The notes: a model not told the origin generated them from the letters alone. Shown: positions 25,324-34,894, numbered from the stretch's first letter. The stretch is DNA of 64,000 nt from Oleidesulfovibrio alaskensis DSM 16109 (GCF_000482745.1 NZ_AXWQ01000006.1:279092-343091), one strand, 5' to 3'. Program-made: numbers and translations.

Positions 25324-26516
25324 TACTGGTCACCTCCTCTTTCAGCCAGCGCACCCAGCAGAAGGCCGCGCACAATGACACCTTTCATGCGGTTTTTCTC
25401 GTCCACAACAGGCAGTGCATGGGGCAGTCCTGCCATCAGCGGAATAAGCTCAGCGGCGGGAGTGTCCACATTCACTGTCTGAATATCGCGACGCATGATG
25501 CTGTCTATGTCCCGTCTGTTTTCTTTTATAAGTGCGGAAACATCGTCAGCCGTGACAATGCCCAGCACACGATGCTCGCGGTCGAGAACAAAAAGGCTGG
25601 CTATGGCTGCGGCGCGCATTTTGCGCAGCGCTGTGCGCGGGCCGTCCACGCCCAGCACGGCCACGGCCTCGGAGCGCTTCATCACGGCACCGGCCGTCAG
25701 CACGCGTGAAATGTCCACAGATTCGACAAAACGGGCCACATAATCATCGGCCGGAGAGGTGAGAATATCTTCGGGAGTGCCTTCCTGCACCACGGCGCCG
25801 TCACGCATAAGCACAATGCGGTCGCCGATGCGCAGCGCCTCGTCCAGATCATGGCTGATGAAAACAATGGTCTTGTGCATTTCTTCCTGCAGGCGCAGCA
25901 ACTCGTCCTGCATGTCCCGCCGGATAAGCGGATCAAGGGCGCTGAACGCTTCGTCCATCAGCAGAATATCGGGGTCCAGAGCCAGCGCACGGGCCAGCCC
26001 CACGCGCTGCTGCATGCCGCCGGAAAGCTGTGCCGGGCGGCTGGAAGCCCATTCCGCCAGTCCCACGCGTTCCAGCTGCTCCATGGCGCGGCGGGTACGT
26101 TCCGCCTGACTCACGCCCATGACCTCCAGCCCGTATTCAGCGTTCTGCAGCACCGTACGGTGCGGAAAAAGTGCAAAATTCTGGAACACCATGCCCATCT
26201 TGCGCTGACGGAAGTCGCGCAGTTCTCTGATGTCCATGGCGGTTACGTCTTCACCATCCACCAGCACCGTGCCGGCGGTGGGATCAATAAGTCTGTTGAT
26301 GCAGCGTACCAGCGTTGATTTGCCGCTGCCGGAAAGCCCCATCACCACCACAACCTCGCCCTGATCCACTTCAAACGAGGCACGGTTGACCCCAACGGCA
26401 AGACGGGTGCGGCGCTGGATTTCTTCTTTGCCAAGTCCCTGTTCGAGCAGCGGCAGAGCACGCTGCGGGTCGGAACCGAACACCTTTGTCAGATTTTCAA
26501 TACGGATTTTAGCCAT
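25323..26516 (-). CDS. proV: Glycine betaine ABC transporter ATPase
   Basis: A 397-residue ATPase. The ProV-specific N-terminal extension precedes Walker A (GLSGSGKST). Then come the Q-loop VFQNFALFPHRTV, signature LSGGMQQRVGLARAL and Walker B ILLMDEAFSALD. The C-terminal 120 residues form tandem CBS domains, which in OpuA sense ionic strength or cyclic nucleotides. I chose the ATG at 26516, preceded by AGGAGGG. The first gene of the operon, it lies downstream of a 737-base spacer rich in inverted repeats. Confidence 0.87.
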   Translation of the reverse strand: MAKIRIENLTKVFGSDPQRALPLLEQGLGKEEIQRRTRLAVGVNRASFEVDQGEVVVVMGLSGSGKSTLVRCINRLIDPTAGTVLVDGEDVTAMDIRELRDFRQRKMGMVFQNFALFPHRTVLQNAEYGLEVMGVSQAERTRRAMEQLERVGLAEWASSRPAQLSGGMQQRVGLARALALDPDILLMDEAFSALDPLIRRDMQDELLRLQEEMHKTIVFISHDLDEALRIGDRIVLMRDGAVVQEGTPEDILTSPADDYVARFVESVDISRVLTAGAVMKRSEAVAVLGVDGPRTALRKMRAAAIASLFVLDREHRVLGIVTADDVSALIKENRRDIDSIMRRDIQTVNVDTPAAELIPLMAGLPHALPVVDEKNRMKGVIVRGLLLGALAERGGDQ

Positions 26517-27253
26517 CAACCCTCCTGGATAAGGAAAGGATAAAAGCCGGCCGCACACCTGTACGCCGGAGAACACGGTGTTCACCGGCAGCGGTTGTGT
26601 GTGGTCGTCTTCTTCGGAGGATACGGAGCGCGTGCGGCAAAAACCGCAAACGAGCTCTGGCAAGGATGACGCGGGAAACCCGCCGGTAATGCGGGGCAGG
26701 TCGTCTTCCGGGCGGCCCAATTGCCGAAACGTCGGCAATTATCGGCAGCACTGGCCGGTTACAGGCGACAGCCTTGAAATACGGTATATGCGGATGCGGA
26801 CATGCTGCCGGCAAAACACATGCCGGCAAAAAAACAGTATGAAAATATGCTGCTGCACATTTTCACACGCTCATGGACACCTGAATGAATATCTCATTCA
26901 GGCACAGCATCTGTATCCTCCGAAACTTTCGCTACAGTGTTATATACTAGATTGTCTACCGGTGCATTTACGATGACATCATCAAGACAGCACCAGTTCC
27001 GATATTGACAATATTACATATCATAATGAGAATGTCCACCCTCTGTTTTTTCCGCACTGAATCATGGCTTATTATAATCATCGTCAGTCCGCTGTGATTG
27101 TGCATGAATAGCGGGTTGCGGCACATTCCGGAACCGCGTTGCGCCAGCCCGGCAGACACCGCCCCGCCGTGTTGTGCAGGCCCGTTGTGCTATGTTATAT
27201 CGTCTTATTGTTGCTGCCTGTTTCCATGTTTTTTTCCCAAAGGAGTTTACCCC
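26517..27253. other. Long divergent spacer between proV and the efflux operon, with inverted repeats
   Basis: No gene is convincing in these 737 bases. Four symmetric elements stand out: a 25-base near-palindrome centred on GAACACGGTGTTC (26565-26589), AATTGCCGA/TCGGCAATT with a four-base centre (26719-26740), a perfect nine-bp palindrome CCTGAATGA-ATATC-TCATTCAGG (26880-26902), and a repeated ATGCCGGCAAAA-like element near 26800-26832. They may be operators for the divergent operons. A TTGACA near 27006 lacks a clear partner -10 at standard spacing. An AAAGGAG site precedes the efflux gene. Confidence 0.45.
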
Positions 27254-28402
27254 ATGACTCTGACCCGACGCTCTGCGTTTTTTCATCTGCCTGTGTTCAC
27301 AGCCGTCATCCTGTGTATGGTAATGCTTGCCGGCTGTGCCGAAGAACCGCAGGAACAGGGGCCGCCCCCTGTCAAGCCGGTAAAGGTGCTTACAGTGGGC
27401 AGTAAAGACAAAGGGGTCAGGCGGGTGTTTCCCGGCAAGGTTGTTGCCGGTGAAAAGGTGGAGCTCGGCTTCAGAGTGGCCGGACAGCTGACCCGCTTTC
27501 CCGTCAAGGAAAGCCAGCATGTGGAACAGGGCCAGACCGTGGCCGAACTGGACAAAAGCGACTTCATCACCAAAGTGCGCAACATAGAATCGCAGCTGGG
27601 AGGGGCCAGAGCATCGCTCAATGAGGCCACGCTCAACTTTAAGCGCATGGAAACGCTGCTCGGACAGGACACCATATCAAAGGCGGACTACGACAAGGCA
27701 CGGGCCTCGATGGACAATGCCAACGCCAAGGTGCTTTCGCTGACCCAGCAGCTCAAGCAGGCCACGCAGGATCTGGAATACACAACGCTGCGGGCGCCTT
27801 TTTCCGGCGTCATCGCCAAAAAATACGTAAAGAATTACGAGCTGGTGCAGGCCCAGCAACCCGTTCTGAAGCTCGAAAACACCGACCGGCTTGATGTGGA
27901 GGTGGAAGTCCCCGAATTTGTCATTGCCCAGTTGCGGCATCAGGACAGAAAAAACATGCCTGCGCCTGTCGCCCGCTTTTCTGCCTTTCCTGGGCGGTCT
28001 TTCGAGCTGAGCCTTAAAGAATACCAGACATCTGCCAATCCGCAGACCCAGACCTATACCGTCACACTGACCATGCAGAGCCCCGACGACATACGGCTGC
28101 TGCCGGGCATGACCGCCGACGTGGAGGGCACCCTGCCCTTCGGCGGCGACATCGATGCCACATCGCTGCCGGTTGCCGCCGTGGTGGGCGGCGAAGACGA
28201 CCGCTCCTACATATGGGTGCTGGACAAAGAAAGCATGACAGTATCACGCCGCGCCGTGGTTACGGGGGCCATACATGAAAACAAGGTGGCCATCACTCAG
28301 GGCCTTGAACCCGGCATGACGGTTGTAGCCGCCGGAGCAAACTATCTGCACGAAGGACAGAAAGTACGCATCCTCAACGGCAAGATCGGGGGCGGGCAAT
28401 GA
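27254..28402 (+). CDS. RND efflux periplasmic adaptor lipoprotein
   Basis: A 382-residue membrane fusion protein with a lipoprotein signal (VMLAGC). The layout is standard: a beta-barrel and lipoyl half (VEQGQTVAELDKSDF), a long helical hairpin (about residues 95-165), the second lipoyl half (RAPFSGVIAKKYVKNYELVQ) and C-terminal barrel domains. It bridges the inner-membrane pump to an outer-membrane channel. AAAGGAG lies before the ATG at 27254. Its stop overlaps the start of the pump gene. No TolC-type gene follows, so an unlinked channel must be shared. Confidence 0.85.
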   Translation: MTLTRRSAFFHLPVFTAVILCMVMLAGCAEEPQEQGPPPVKPVKVLTVGSKDKGVRRVFPGKVVAGEKVELGFRVAGQLTRFPVKESQHVEQGQTVAELDKSDFITKVRNIESQLGGARASLNEATLNFKRMETLLGQDTISKADYDKARASMDNANAKVLSLTQQLKQATQDLEYTTLRAPFSGVIAKKYVKNYELVQAQQPVLKLENTDRLDVEVEVPEFVIAQLRHQDRKNMPAPVARFSAFPGRSFELSLKEYQTSANPQTQTYTVTLTMQSPDDIRLLPGMTADVEGTLPFGGDIDATSLPVAAVVGGEDDRSYIWVLDKESMTVSRRAVVTGAIHENKVAITQGLEPGMTVVAAGANYLHEGQKVRILNGKIGGGQ

Positions 28403-31400
28403 ACATTGCGGAATTCTGCATCGGCAAGCGCACGGTAAGTCTTGTACTTACGCTGGCGCTGACCGTGGGCGGCATACTGGCCTATATGAAGATGGGCAGG
28501 CTGGAAGACCCTGCATTCACCATCAAGGATGCGCAGGTAATCACCACCTATCCGGGAGCCCTGCCCGCCGAGGTTGCGGAAGAAGTGACCGACGAGCTGG
28601 AAAGCGCCATCCAGCAGCTGGGGCAGCTCAAGCGCATCGAATCGGTATCCATGCCGGGCATGTCCATCATCACCGTGCGCATAAAAGACAAATACGGCCC
28701 CGAGCTGCTGCCGCAGGTGTGGGACGAACTGCGCCGCAAAGTCAACGACGCCAGAGCCAAACTGCCTCCCGGTGCGGGCGACCCGCTGGTGGTGGACGAC
28801 TACGGCGACGTCTACGGTATTTTTCTGGCTGTGACGGCTGACGGTTTTTCCTACAAGGAACTTAACGACTATACGGATTTTCTGCGCAAGGAACTGCTCA
28901 TGGTTCCCGACGTGGCCAAGGTCACACTGTGGGGCACTCAGCAGGAAGCCATATATGTGGAAATCTCGCGCGCACGCATGCGCAGCATGGGGGTTTCTCT
29001 CAATACCGTGTACGACGCGCTGAAGGAAAACAACCTTGTGGTCGATTCGGGCCACGTGCGCGCGGGCCCCGATTACGTACGCATTCATCCCACCGGCGAA
29101 ATCCGTTCCGTGGAAGAGCTGGGCAATCTGTTCATCAACGACCCCGCCGCCCCGCGGCTGGTGTATCTGAAAGACATAGCCACCATACGGCGCGACTATG
29201 TGCAGCCGCCCACAACCATCATGCGCCACAACGGCAGAATGGCTGTGGCCGTGGGCATTTCGCTGGCTCCCGGCGGCAACATAGTCACACTGGGCGAACG
29301 CGTGGACAAGCGCCTTGCAGAACTGGACGGCGTGACCCCCGTGGGCATCAACATCGACAAAATATATTTCCAGCCGGACTATGTGACCAAGGCGGTGAAC
29401 AACTTTGCCGTCAGCCTGCTGGAAGCCATTGCCATCGTCATCGGCGTGCTGATGATTTTCATGGGGCTGCGCAGCGGCATTCTCATCGGCGCCATTCTGC
29501 TCATCACCGTCTGCGGGTCGTTCATTTTCATGAAGATGATGGACATCGAACTGCAGCGCATATCGTTGGGGGCGCTTATTATCGCGCTGGGCATGCTGGT
29601 GGATAACGCCATCGTGGTCACCGAAGGAATGCTGATACGCATCCAGAAAGGAGACAACCGGCTGGAAGCGGCGCGCGACGTGGTAAAGCAGAACATCTGG
29701 CCGCTGCTGGGCGCCACCGTCATCGCCATCATGGCATTTTCGGCTATCGGCCTTTCAGAAGACAATACCGGAGAATACTGCGGCTCACTTTTCTGGGTGC
29801 TGCTCATCTCCCTCATGCTCAGCTGGGTCACAGCCATCACCATCACGCCGCTGTTCTGCGAAATGTTTCTCAAAGGCGGTGAAGACACTGCGAAAGATCC
29901 CTACGGGGGCATCATCTTCCGCAGCTACCGCGCCCTGCTGGACAAATGCCTCCATTACCGCTGGTTCACCGTCGGCACCATGGTTGTGCTGCTGGGGTTG
30001 TCCGTGGCCGGTTTCGGCCTGCTGGAACAGAGCTTTTTCCCGCCTTCAACCCAGCCGCAGTTTCTGCTCGACTACTGGAAGCCTGAAGGAACCGACATAC
30101 GCACCACCAGTGCAGACATGCACCTGATGGAAGAAGCCCTGAAAAAAGACGACCGGGTGGCTTTTACCAGCAGCTTTGTGGGCGGCGGTGCCCCGCGTTT
30201 CATGCTTGTTTATGCACCGGAAAAAAAATACTCCAACTACGGGCAGATAATCGTCACCGTCAAAGATTACCGGCAGATTGATTCCATAATAGCAGATTAC
30301 CGCCCCGAACTGGAGGAGCGGTTCCCCGCGGCGTTCTTTAAATTCAAGAAAATCCGTCTGGGCCCCGGCAGAGACGACCCCATCGAAGTGCGTTTCAGCG
30401 GGCCCGACCCCGAAGTTCTGCGACGGCTTTCGGTACAGGCGCAGGAACTGATACGCGCCAACCCCAATGCCCGCGGCATACGCGACAACTGGCGCCAGAA
30501 AGTCAAGCAGGTTGTCCCCGTGGTCAACGATGCCTCCGCCCGCAGGGCAGGCATCACACGTCCGGACATCGCCACCGCGCTGCGCACCGCATCATCCGGC
30601 ACCACTGTGGGTATCTACCGCGAAGATGACACGCTTATTCCCATCATCGCGCGGCCGCCGGCGGACGAAATGAACGACGCATCGCGGCTTGCCGACGTGC
30701 AGGCGTGGAGCCCCACCGCCAAAGCCATGATTCCCGTGGGGCAGCTTGTCTCTTCGTTTGAAACCCGCATGGTCGACAACATCAGACAGTCACGCTTCCG
30801 CAAGCCGACCATCACGGTGGCGTGCGAGCAGGTTTCCGGCCAGCCCAGTGCACTGTTCAAAGAACTGCGGCCGGTGCTGGAATCCATGCCGCTGCCCCGC
30901 GGATACACACTGGAATGGGGCGGCGAGTATGAAGACAGCCGCGACGCACAGGCCGCGCTGTTCAGTTCCATACCGCCCACGCTGGCCATGATGGTGCTTA
31001 TCACCGTCATGCTGTTCAACGCGCTGCGCCAGCCGCTTATCATCTGGCTTACCGTGCCGCTGGCTTTCATCGGCGTCACATGGGGGCTGCTGGCCGCCGG
31101 ACAGCCATTCGGCTTCATGGCCCTGCTCGGATTCCTGAGCCTTTCCGGAATGCTCATTAAAAACGCCATCGTGCTGCTGGACGAAATAGACACCCAGATA
31201 CGGTCCGGCAAAGACAGGTACCATGCCATTCTGGACTCTTCGGTCAGTCGTATGCGGCCGGTTCTCATGGCTGCCAGCACCACCGTGCTGGGCATGCTGC
31301 CGCTGCTTACCGATGCGTTTTTTGTGGCCATGGCGGTGACAATCATGGCAGGTCTCACCTTTGCCTCCATTCTCACCCTCATCGTAGTGCCGGTGCTGTA

Positions 31401-31431
31401 CTCCATCTTCTTCCGCATCAGGGCGGCGTAA
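28399..31431 (+). CDS. RND family efflux pump, inner-membrane subunit
   Basis: A 1010-residue transporter of the AcrB/MexB superfamily. Twelve membrane segments are arranged as one plus five, twice, around two large periplasmic loops. The proton-relay motif region ALGMLVDNAIVVTEGM (residues about 395-410) has its aspartate, and the second repeat begins near residue 515. The sequence is closer to the less-studied RND branch that lacks dedicated multidrug names. It starts within the adaptor stop codon (ATGA). Substrate unknown; toxic organics or metals are possible. Confidence 0.85.
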   Translation: MNIAEFCIGKRTVSLVLTLALTVGGILAYMKMGRLEDPAFTIKDAQVITTYPGALPAEVAEEVTDELESAIQQLGQLKRIESVSMPGMSIITVRIKDKYGPELLPQVWDELRRKVNDARAKLPPGAGDPLVVDDYGDVYGIFLAVTADGFSYKELNDYTDFLRKELLMVPDVAKVTLWGTQQEAIYVEISRARMRSMGVSLNTVYDALKENNLVVDSGHVRAGPDYVRIHPTGEIRSVEELGNLFINDPAAPRLVYLKDIATIRRDYVQPPTTIMRHNGRMAVAVGISLAPGGNIVTLGERVDKRLAELDGVTPVGINIDKIYFQPDYVTKAVNNFAVSLLEAIAIVIGVLMIFMGLRSGILIGAILLITVCGSFIFMKMMDIELQRISLGALIIALGMLVDNAIVVTEGMLIRIQKGDNRLEAARDVVKQNIWPLLGATVIAIMAFSAIGLSEDNTGEYCGSLFWVLLISLMLSWVTAITITPLFCEMFLKGGEDTAKDPYGGIIFRSYRALLDKCLHYRWFTVGTMVVLLGLSVAGFGLLEQSFFPPSTQPQFLLDYWKPEGTDIRTTSADMHLMEEALKKDDRVAFTSSFVGGGAPRFMLVYAPEKKYSNYGQIIVTVKDYRQIDSIIADYRPELEERFPAAFFKFKKIRLGPGRDDPIEVRFSGPDPEVLRRLSVQAQELIRANPNARGIRDNWRQKVKQVVPVVNDASARRAGITRPDIATALRTASSGTTVGIYREDDTLIPIIARPPADEMNDASRLADVQAWSPTAKAMIPVGQLVSSFETRMVDNIRQSRFRKPTITVACEQVSGQPSALFKELRPVLESMPLPRGYTLEWGGEYEDSRDAQAALFSSIPPTLAMMVLITVMLFNALRQPLIIWLTVPLAFIGVTWGLLAAGQPFGFMALLGFLSLSGMLIKNAIVLLDEIDTQIRSGKDRYHAILDSSVSRMRPVLMAASTTVLGMLPLLTDAFFVAMAVTIMAGLTFASILTLIVVPVLYSIFFRIRAA

Positions 31432-31453
31432 CCGTACCCCGAACACCACTGCA

Positions 31454-31482
31454 GAGGCGGGCCTTACGGTCCGCCTTTTTTT
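31454..31482 (+). terminator. Terminator of the RND operon
   Basis: AGGCGG/CCGCCT stem (31455-31460 with 31471-31476), a loop containing TTAC and seven T. It lies about 20 bases after the pump stop codon. Confidence 0.8.
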
Positions 31483-31520
31483 GCCTTCCCAACGATGAGA
31501 GACTTTTTTTACACAGCGTA

Positions 31521-31562
31521 TTGACCGGACAACCAGCCGGCGCTAATAGTTGCATCTGCAAC
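31521..31562 (+). promoter_or_regulatory. Promoter and probable MarR operator
   Basis: TTGACC (31521-31526), a 17-base spacer and TAATAG (31544-31549). A perfect inverted repeat GTTGCA-TC-TGCAAC (31549-31562) overlaps the end of the -10 and the expected start site. This is a typical arrangement for autorepression by the MarR protein encoded next. Confidence 0.55.
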
Positions 31563-31581
31563 AATCATTTTTTACGTCACC

Positions 31582-32130
31582 ATGCCGCATATCATTCCGC
31601 ACAAAGCAAAACCCCGGCCACTCTTACGCAGACCCCGACAACGCGCGGTTGCCCGACCGGCACAGGCCTGCCCCTGCGCCGAAGCCCCGCTGTACCGCAG
31701 CCGCAGAACCAGCATAGGCAGGGCCATCGCACTGGTTGCCCGCAAAATGAGAATGCGCCTCACAGAAACGCTGGCACAGCTGGATCTGGGAGCAGGACAA
31801 TATCCTTTTGTCATCGCGCTGCTGCGCTACGGCGACTGTTCTCAGGAACAGCTGGCAGAGCTGACCGCCATGGACAAAAGTACCGCAGCGCGGGCACTGA
31901 AGGCGCTGGAACAGAAGGGTTTCATCACCCGGAAACCGGCCTGCGACAACAGGCGCATGAACATTGTGCACGCCACGTCAAAAGCGGCACGGCTGGAACA
32001 CGAGATACACAGGCGTCTCAACGCCGTAAACAGCGAGCTGGCCGCCGGTCTTTCGGCCCGAGAACGCCGCCTGCTGCTGCGTCTGCTGCATATTCTGGAA
32101 GACAACACGCAGGCGTTCTCCACTCTGTAA
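31582..32130 (+). CDS. MarR-family transcriptional regulator
   Basis: Up to 182 residues. A winged-helix MarR domain begins near residue 45 (GRAIALVARKMRMRL), with the recognition region DCSQEQLAELTAMDKSTAARALKALEQKGFITR and the wing DNRRMNIVHAT. The N-terminal 40 residues are Arg/Pro-rich and atypical, and no good ribosome binding site precedes the ATG at 31582, so a later non-ATG start is possible. It is followed 21 bases later by an MFS exporter gene, the common regulator-exporter pairing, and probably represses both from the palindrome at 31549-31562. Confidence 0.75.
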   Translation: MPHIIPHKAKPRPLLRRPRQRAVARPAQACPCAEAPLYRSRRTSIGRAIALVARKMRMRLTETLAQLDLGAGQYPFVIALLRYGDCSQEQLAELTAMDKSTAARALKALEQKGFITRKPACDNRRMNIVHATSKAARLEHEIHRRLNAVNSELAAGLSARERRLLLRLLHILEDNTQAFSTL

Positions 32131-32151
32131 CCATCTACCCCTGCAGGCCCC

Positions 32152-33318
32152 ATGCCCGATTTCATCCTTATACTGCTTCTGGCGGCTTTTCCCGCCCTGT
32201 CCACAGACATGTACCTTCCTGCCATCCCGACGCTGTGCACGCTGTGGAACATTCCGCTGGCTCAGGCCAACCTTTCTCTGGTGGTCTTTTTTGTCACGTT
32301 CAGCAGCTTTCTGCTTATCCACGGTCCGCTTTCCGACAGGTTCGGCAGGCGCCCCGTGCTGCTGTGGGGCATTCTGCTGTTCATTGCGGGCAGCCTGTTG
32401 TGCGCCGCATCGCAGTCCATAACCACGCTGGTGGCCGCCCGTGCGGTTCAGGCCGTGGGGGCCGCCGCGGCATCGGCACTCAGCTTTGCGCTGGCCAAAG
32501 ACATGTACACCGGTGAGCAACGCAAAAAGTTGCTGGCGTACATCGGTGTCATTGTTCCGCTGTGTCCCATGGCTGCCCCCACCATCGGGGCGTTCATGCT
32601 GCAGCATGTTTCGTGGCGGGGCATCTTTGTGCTGCAGGGAGCGCTTGCCCTTTTTGCCCTGTACGGGGCATTCCGCCTGCGCGAACCGTTGACCAGCAAA
32701 GCAAGCGGAGGAGCGGCCGCGGCGCTTAAACGCTATGTCACCTTGTTCAGCAACGCGCCTTTCATGGTGTACGCGGTGGCCTTTGCCCTTCCCGGGCTGG
32801 CGTTTTTCGCCTTCATCGCCGGTTCTTCAAATATTTACATCAGCGGGTTCGGCAGTTCCGAGCAGCAATACGGCCTGTATTTCGCTTTCAACGCCTTCTC
32901 ACTCATGCTCGGTTCTTTTCTCTGCTCACGGTTATGCGTCGGGCTTGCTTCACGCACCATACTGTTTGTCTCGTTCGTCGGCATGCTGCTTTCTGTGCTG
33001 GCCATGTTTGTCTTCGGAAACGAAACCCCGGTCAGCTTTGCGGTGACCATGTTCTGCTACACCATGTTTCTGGGCATGAGCCGCCCCATCAGCAATCATA
33101 TGATTCTGGAACAGGTGGACCGCAACGCCGGCGCCGCCGCCTCGCTGGTCACGTTCTTCTTTTTTCTGTGCGGCGCCGTGGCCATGGAAACCATTTCGCT
33201 GCAATGGGACTCCAAACCCTTTGTCATTGCCGTGCTGGGCGGTGCCGGCACCGTCGCTGCACTGGGCGTCACACTGATGCTGCGCGGTCGCAGTGCCGAA
33301 AAACCTGCCACCTCCTGA
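32152..33318 (+). CDS. MFS drug exporter of the Bcr/CflA type
   Basis: A 388-residue transporter with about twelve membrane helices. It shows the Bcr/CflA opening (LSTDMYLPAIPTL), the motif A loop GPLSDRFGRRPVLLWG between helices 2 and 3, and the helix 5 region with GVIVPLCPMAAPTIGA. Drug/H+ antiporters of this group export bicyclomycin, chloramphenicol or sulfonamides in other bacteria; the substrate here is unknown. It is co-directional with and probably controlled by the preceding MarR gene. Confidence 0.82.
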   Translation: MPDFILILLLAAFPALSTDMYLPAIPTLCTLWNIPLAQANLSLVVFFVTFSSFLLIHGPLSDRFGRRPVLLWGILLFIAGSLLCAASQSITTLVAARAVQAVGAAAASALSFALAKDMYTGEQRKKLLAYIGVIVPLCPMAAPTIGAFMLQHVSWRGIFVLQGALALFALYGAFRLREPLTSKASGGAAAALKRYVTLFSNAPFMVYAVAFALPGLAFFAFIAGSSNIYISGFGSSEQQYGLYFAFNAFSLMLGSFLCSRLCVGLASRTILFVSFVGMLLSVLAMFVFGNETPVSFAVTMFCYTMFLGMSRPISNHMILEQVDRNAGAAASLVTFFFFLCGAVAMETISLQWDSKPFVIAVLGGAGTVAALGVTLMLRGRSAEKPATS

Positions 33319-33354
33319 TACGGCAGTTCAGCTGCTCCGTTCATCCTGCAACAC

Positions 33355-33392
33355 AAAGGCTGCCCCGGAACAACGTCCCGGAGCAGCCTTTT
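33355..33392. terminator. Bidirectional terminator between convergent genes
   Basis: Stem AAAGGCTGC/GCAGCCTTT (33355-33363 with 33383-33391) plus inner CCCGG/CCGG pairing. T runs exist on both strands, so it can serve the MFS gene and the convergent EEP-family gene. Confidence 0.75.
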
Positions 33393-33422
33393 ATTCATAC
33401 CCGCAGCGGCGCCGCGGCAAAA

Positions 33423-34439
33423 TCACCCAGCAGGGGTAAGCACAACATCAGCTATGACAGGTCTGTGATCGGAATCCACATCCGGCCCCACGCGGAACCA
33501 GCGGGCCTCGGCCCCGTTGCCGGCCAGCACTCTGTCTACAGCCAGCATGACCGGCAGCCCCCGCAGACTTTCAAAAAACGTCCACCCGTAACCGGTAAGC
33601 AGTACGGATGCATCGCTCATATCACTCCAGTATCTGCGAAAAATATAACTCTCGCGCGGCAGGTTGAAGTCACCCGCCACAATGACCGGCAGGACTGCCC
33701 GGTCCACCATGGCGCGGGCAAGCATTGAGGCCTCTTCACGCGCCCCTGTCTGCGCTTCAAGCATACCGGCTTTTTCCGGATTGATCAGTTTGCGCCTGTC
33801 CAGCAGATGCTGCAGTCCGTAGCGCGGGCTGGGCAGGTGCACGGCAAAAAAAGCCACCGGCCCCGCGGGAGTACGGATAACCGCCGGCAGCACCGTCTGC
33901 CGTTTCCACTTGTGCCCGGCCCTGTGCAGTTTCAGCGCTTCCCCCACCTGCAGCGGAAAACGCGAATACACGGCAATCTGACCGTCACGCTTCCCCTGCC
34001 AGCCTTCCGGCAGAGTAAGCCTGCGGTCCCCGATGTACTCCTGCACTGCCACCACATCCACATCGTACTCACGCACTACCCGCGACAGAGCTTCAAAATC
34101 AGCTTCTCCGACCCGCAGGTTGCAGGAAAGCACCCTGATACGCGCGCCTGACGGCACATCATTCTGTTCCTGCGCCACCTGAAATCCCATGACGGGACCG
34201 GCCAGCACCACGGCAGCAAAGCCCAGCGGAATCAAAAGCAGCCGGTGACGCAACACCGCCCACGGAAGCAGAACAAGCAGAGGCAGCCCCAGCATCCAGC
34301 GGGGACCGAACAGTAAAAGCGAAACAGGCCACCATCTGTCGGCAGCACCGTACAGCAACGCCCATGCCCCGCAGAGGCCGATACAATACATAAGGGTCAG
34401 CAGGGCCGGCAGGCCGGATGTTCTCTTCATGGTTTTCAT
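33423..34439 (-). CDS. Membrane-anchored endonuclease/exonuclease/phosphatase family protein
   Basis: A 338-residue protein. Three hydrophobic segments occupy residues about 8-95. The C-terminal EEP domain has every expected motif: VLSCNLRVG, the metal-binding glutamate in VAVQEYIG, AVHLPSPRYG, VAGDFNLP and SDHRPVIAD. Members with this topology are often annotated as nucleases or phosphodiesterases acting outside the membrane. The true substrate could be nucleic acid, a phospholipid or an inositol-phosphate-like compound. It stands alone, convergent with the MFS gene. Confidence 0.75.
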   Translation of the reverse strand: MKTMKRTSGLPALLTLMYCIGLCGAWALLYGAADRWWPVSLLLFGPRWMLGLPLLVLLPWAVLRHRLLLIPLGFAAVVLAGPVMGFQVAQEQNDVPSGARIRVLSCNLRVGEADFEALSRVVREYDVDVVAVQEYIGDRRLTLPEGWQGKRDGQIAVYSRFPLQVGEALKLHRAGHKWKRQTVLPAVIRTPAGPVAFFAVHLPSPRYGLQHLLDRRKLINPEKAGMLEAQTGAREEASMLARAMVDRAVLPVIVAGDFNLPRESYIFRRYWSDMSDASVLLTGYGWTFFESLRGLPVMLAVDRVLAGNGAEARWFRVGPDVDSDHRPVIADVVLTPAG

Positions 34440-34622
34440 CTACTGAAATTGTTGATCAAAAGTACAAAAAAGCAGGGCGTGCATGCGGAAACACGCTGCA
34501 CCGGATGCAGGACACGCGCACCAGCCCGAAGCAAAAACAGCGCGAAACCGGCACCATATGCCGGTGAGAGTCCCCCCGCAAGTCCGCAACTTCAGGTAAA
34601 GCTGCAGCATGATGCCGCTGCC

Positions 34623-34703
34623 CCAGACAAATCCTGCCCCTGACAAACTCTGTCCCAGAAAAATCCTGTCTCAGACAAATCCTGCCCCAGACACCTGCGT
34701 GCC
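34623..34703. repeat. 16-bp tandem repeat, about five units
   Basis: Units at 34623, 34639, 34655 and 34671, plus a partial one at 34687, follow the pattern CCAGACAAATCCTGCC with a few substitutions each. Intergenic; it may vary in copy number. Confidence 0.8.
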
Positions 34704-34775
34704 CCTGCCGCCTGCGGCCGTACTGTGCATTCCCGGCCGTCATATTTTTCCTGCTCCGGCCGGAGGTATCTGACA

Positions 34776-34825
34776 GATATGGCGGATATGGCGGATAAGG
34801 CGGGCCGGAGGGATATGGCGGGCCG
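34776..34825. repeat. Nine-bp GATATGGCG repeat cluster
   Basis: GATATGGCG occurs at 34776 and 34785, then GATAAGGCGGGCCGGAG and GATATGGCGGGCCGGA follow directly. This is a short imperfect tandem array. Confidence 0.6.
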
Positions 34826-34894
34826 GATGCCCCCCACAGGCATGTACAAGGCGCCTGCAGCCGGTACTACGCGGGCCGCTTAATGCACACTGCT

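Larger units (their letters stand above)
34440..34894. other. Repeat-rich non-coding spacer
   Basis: About 450 bases without a gene. The stretch holds a perfect hairpin ACCGGCA/TGCCGGT (34547-34565), the 16-bp tandem repeat array at 34623-34703 and a second GATATGGCG repeat cluster (34776-34825). No promoter, start codon with ribosome site or known RNA fold was recognised. Confidence 0.5.

Noticed and set aside
34547..34600. Possible cobalamin riboswitch (CCGGTGAGAGTCC)
   Set aside because: Lacks the conserved GCCACTG core, and no B12-related gene follows on either strand.
34623..34703. Possible CRISPR array
   Set aside because: Units are 16 bp and contiguous, with no spacers and no cas genes; it is a simple tandem repeat.
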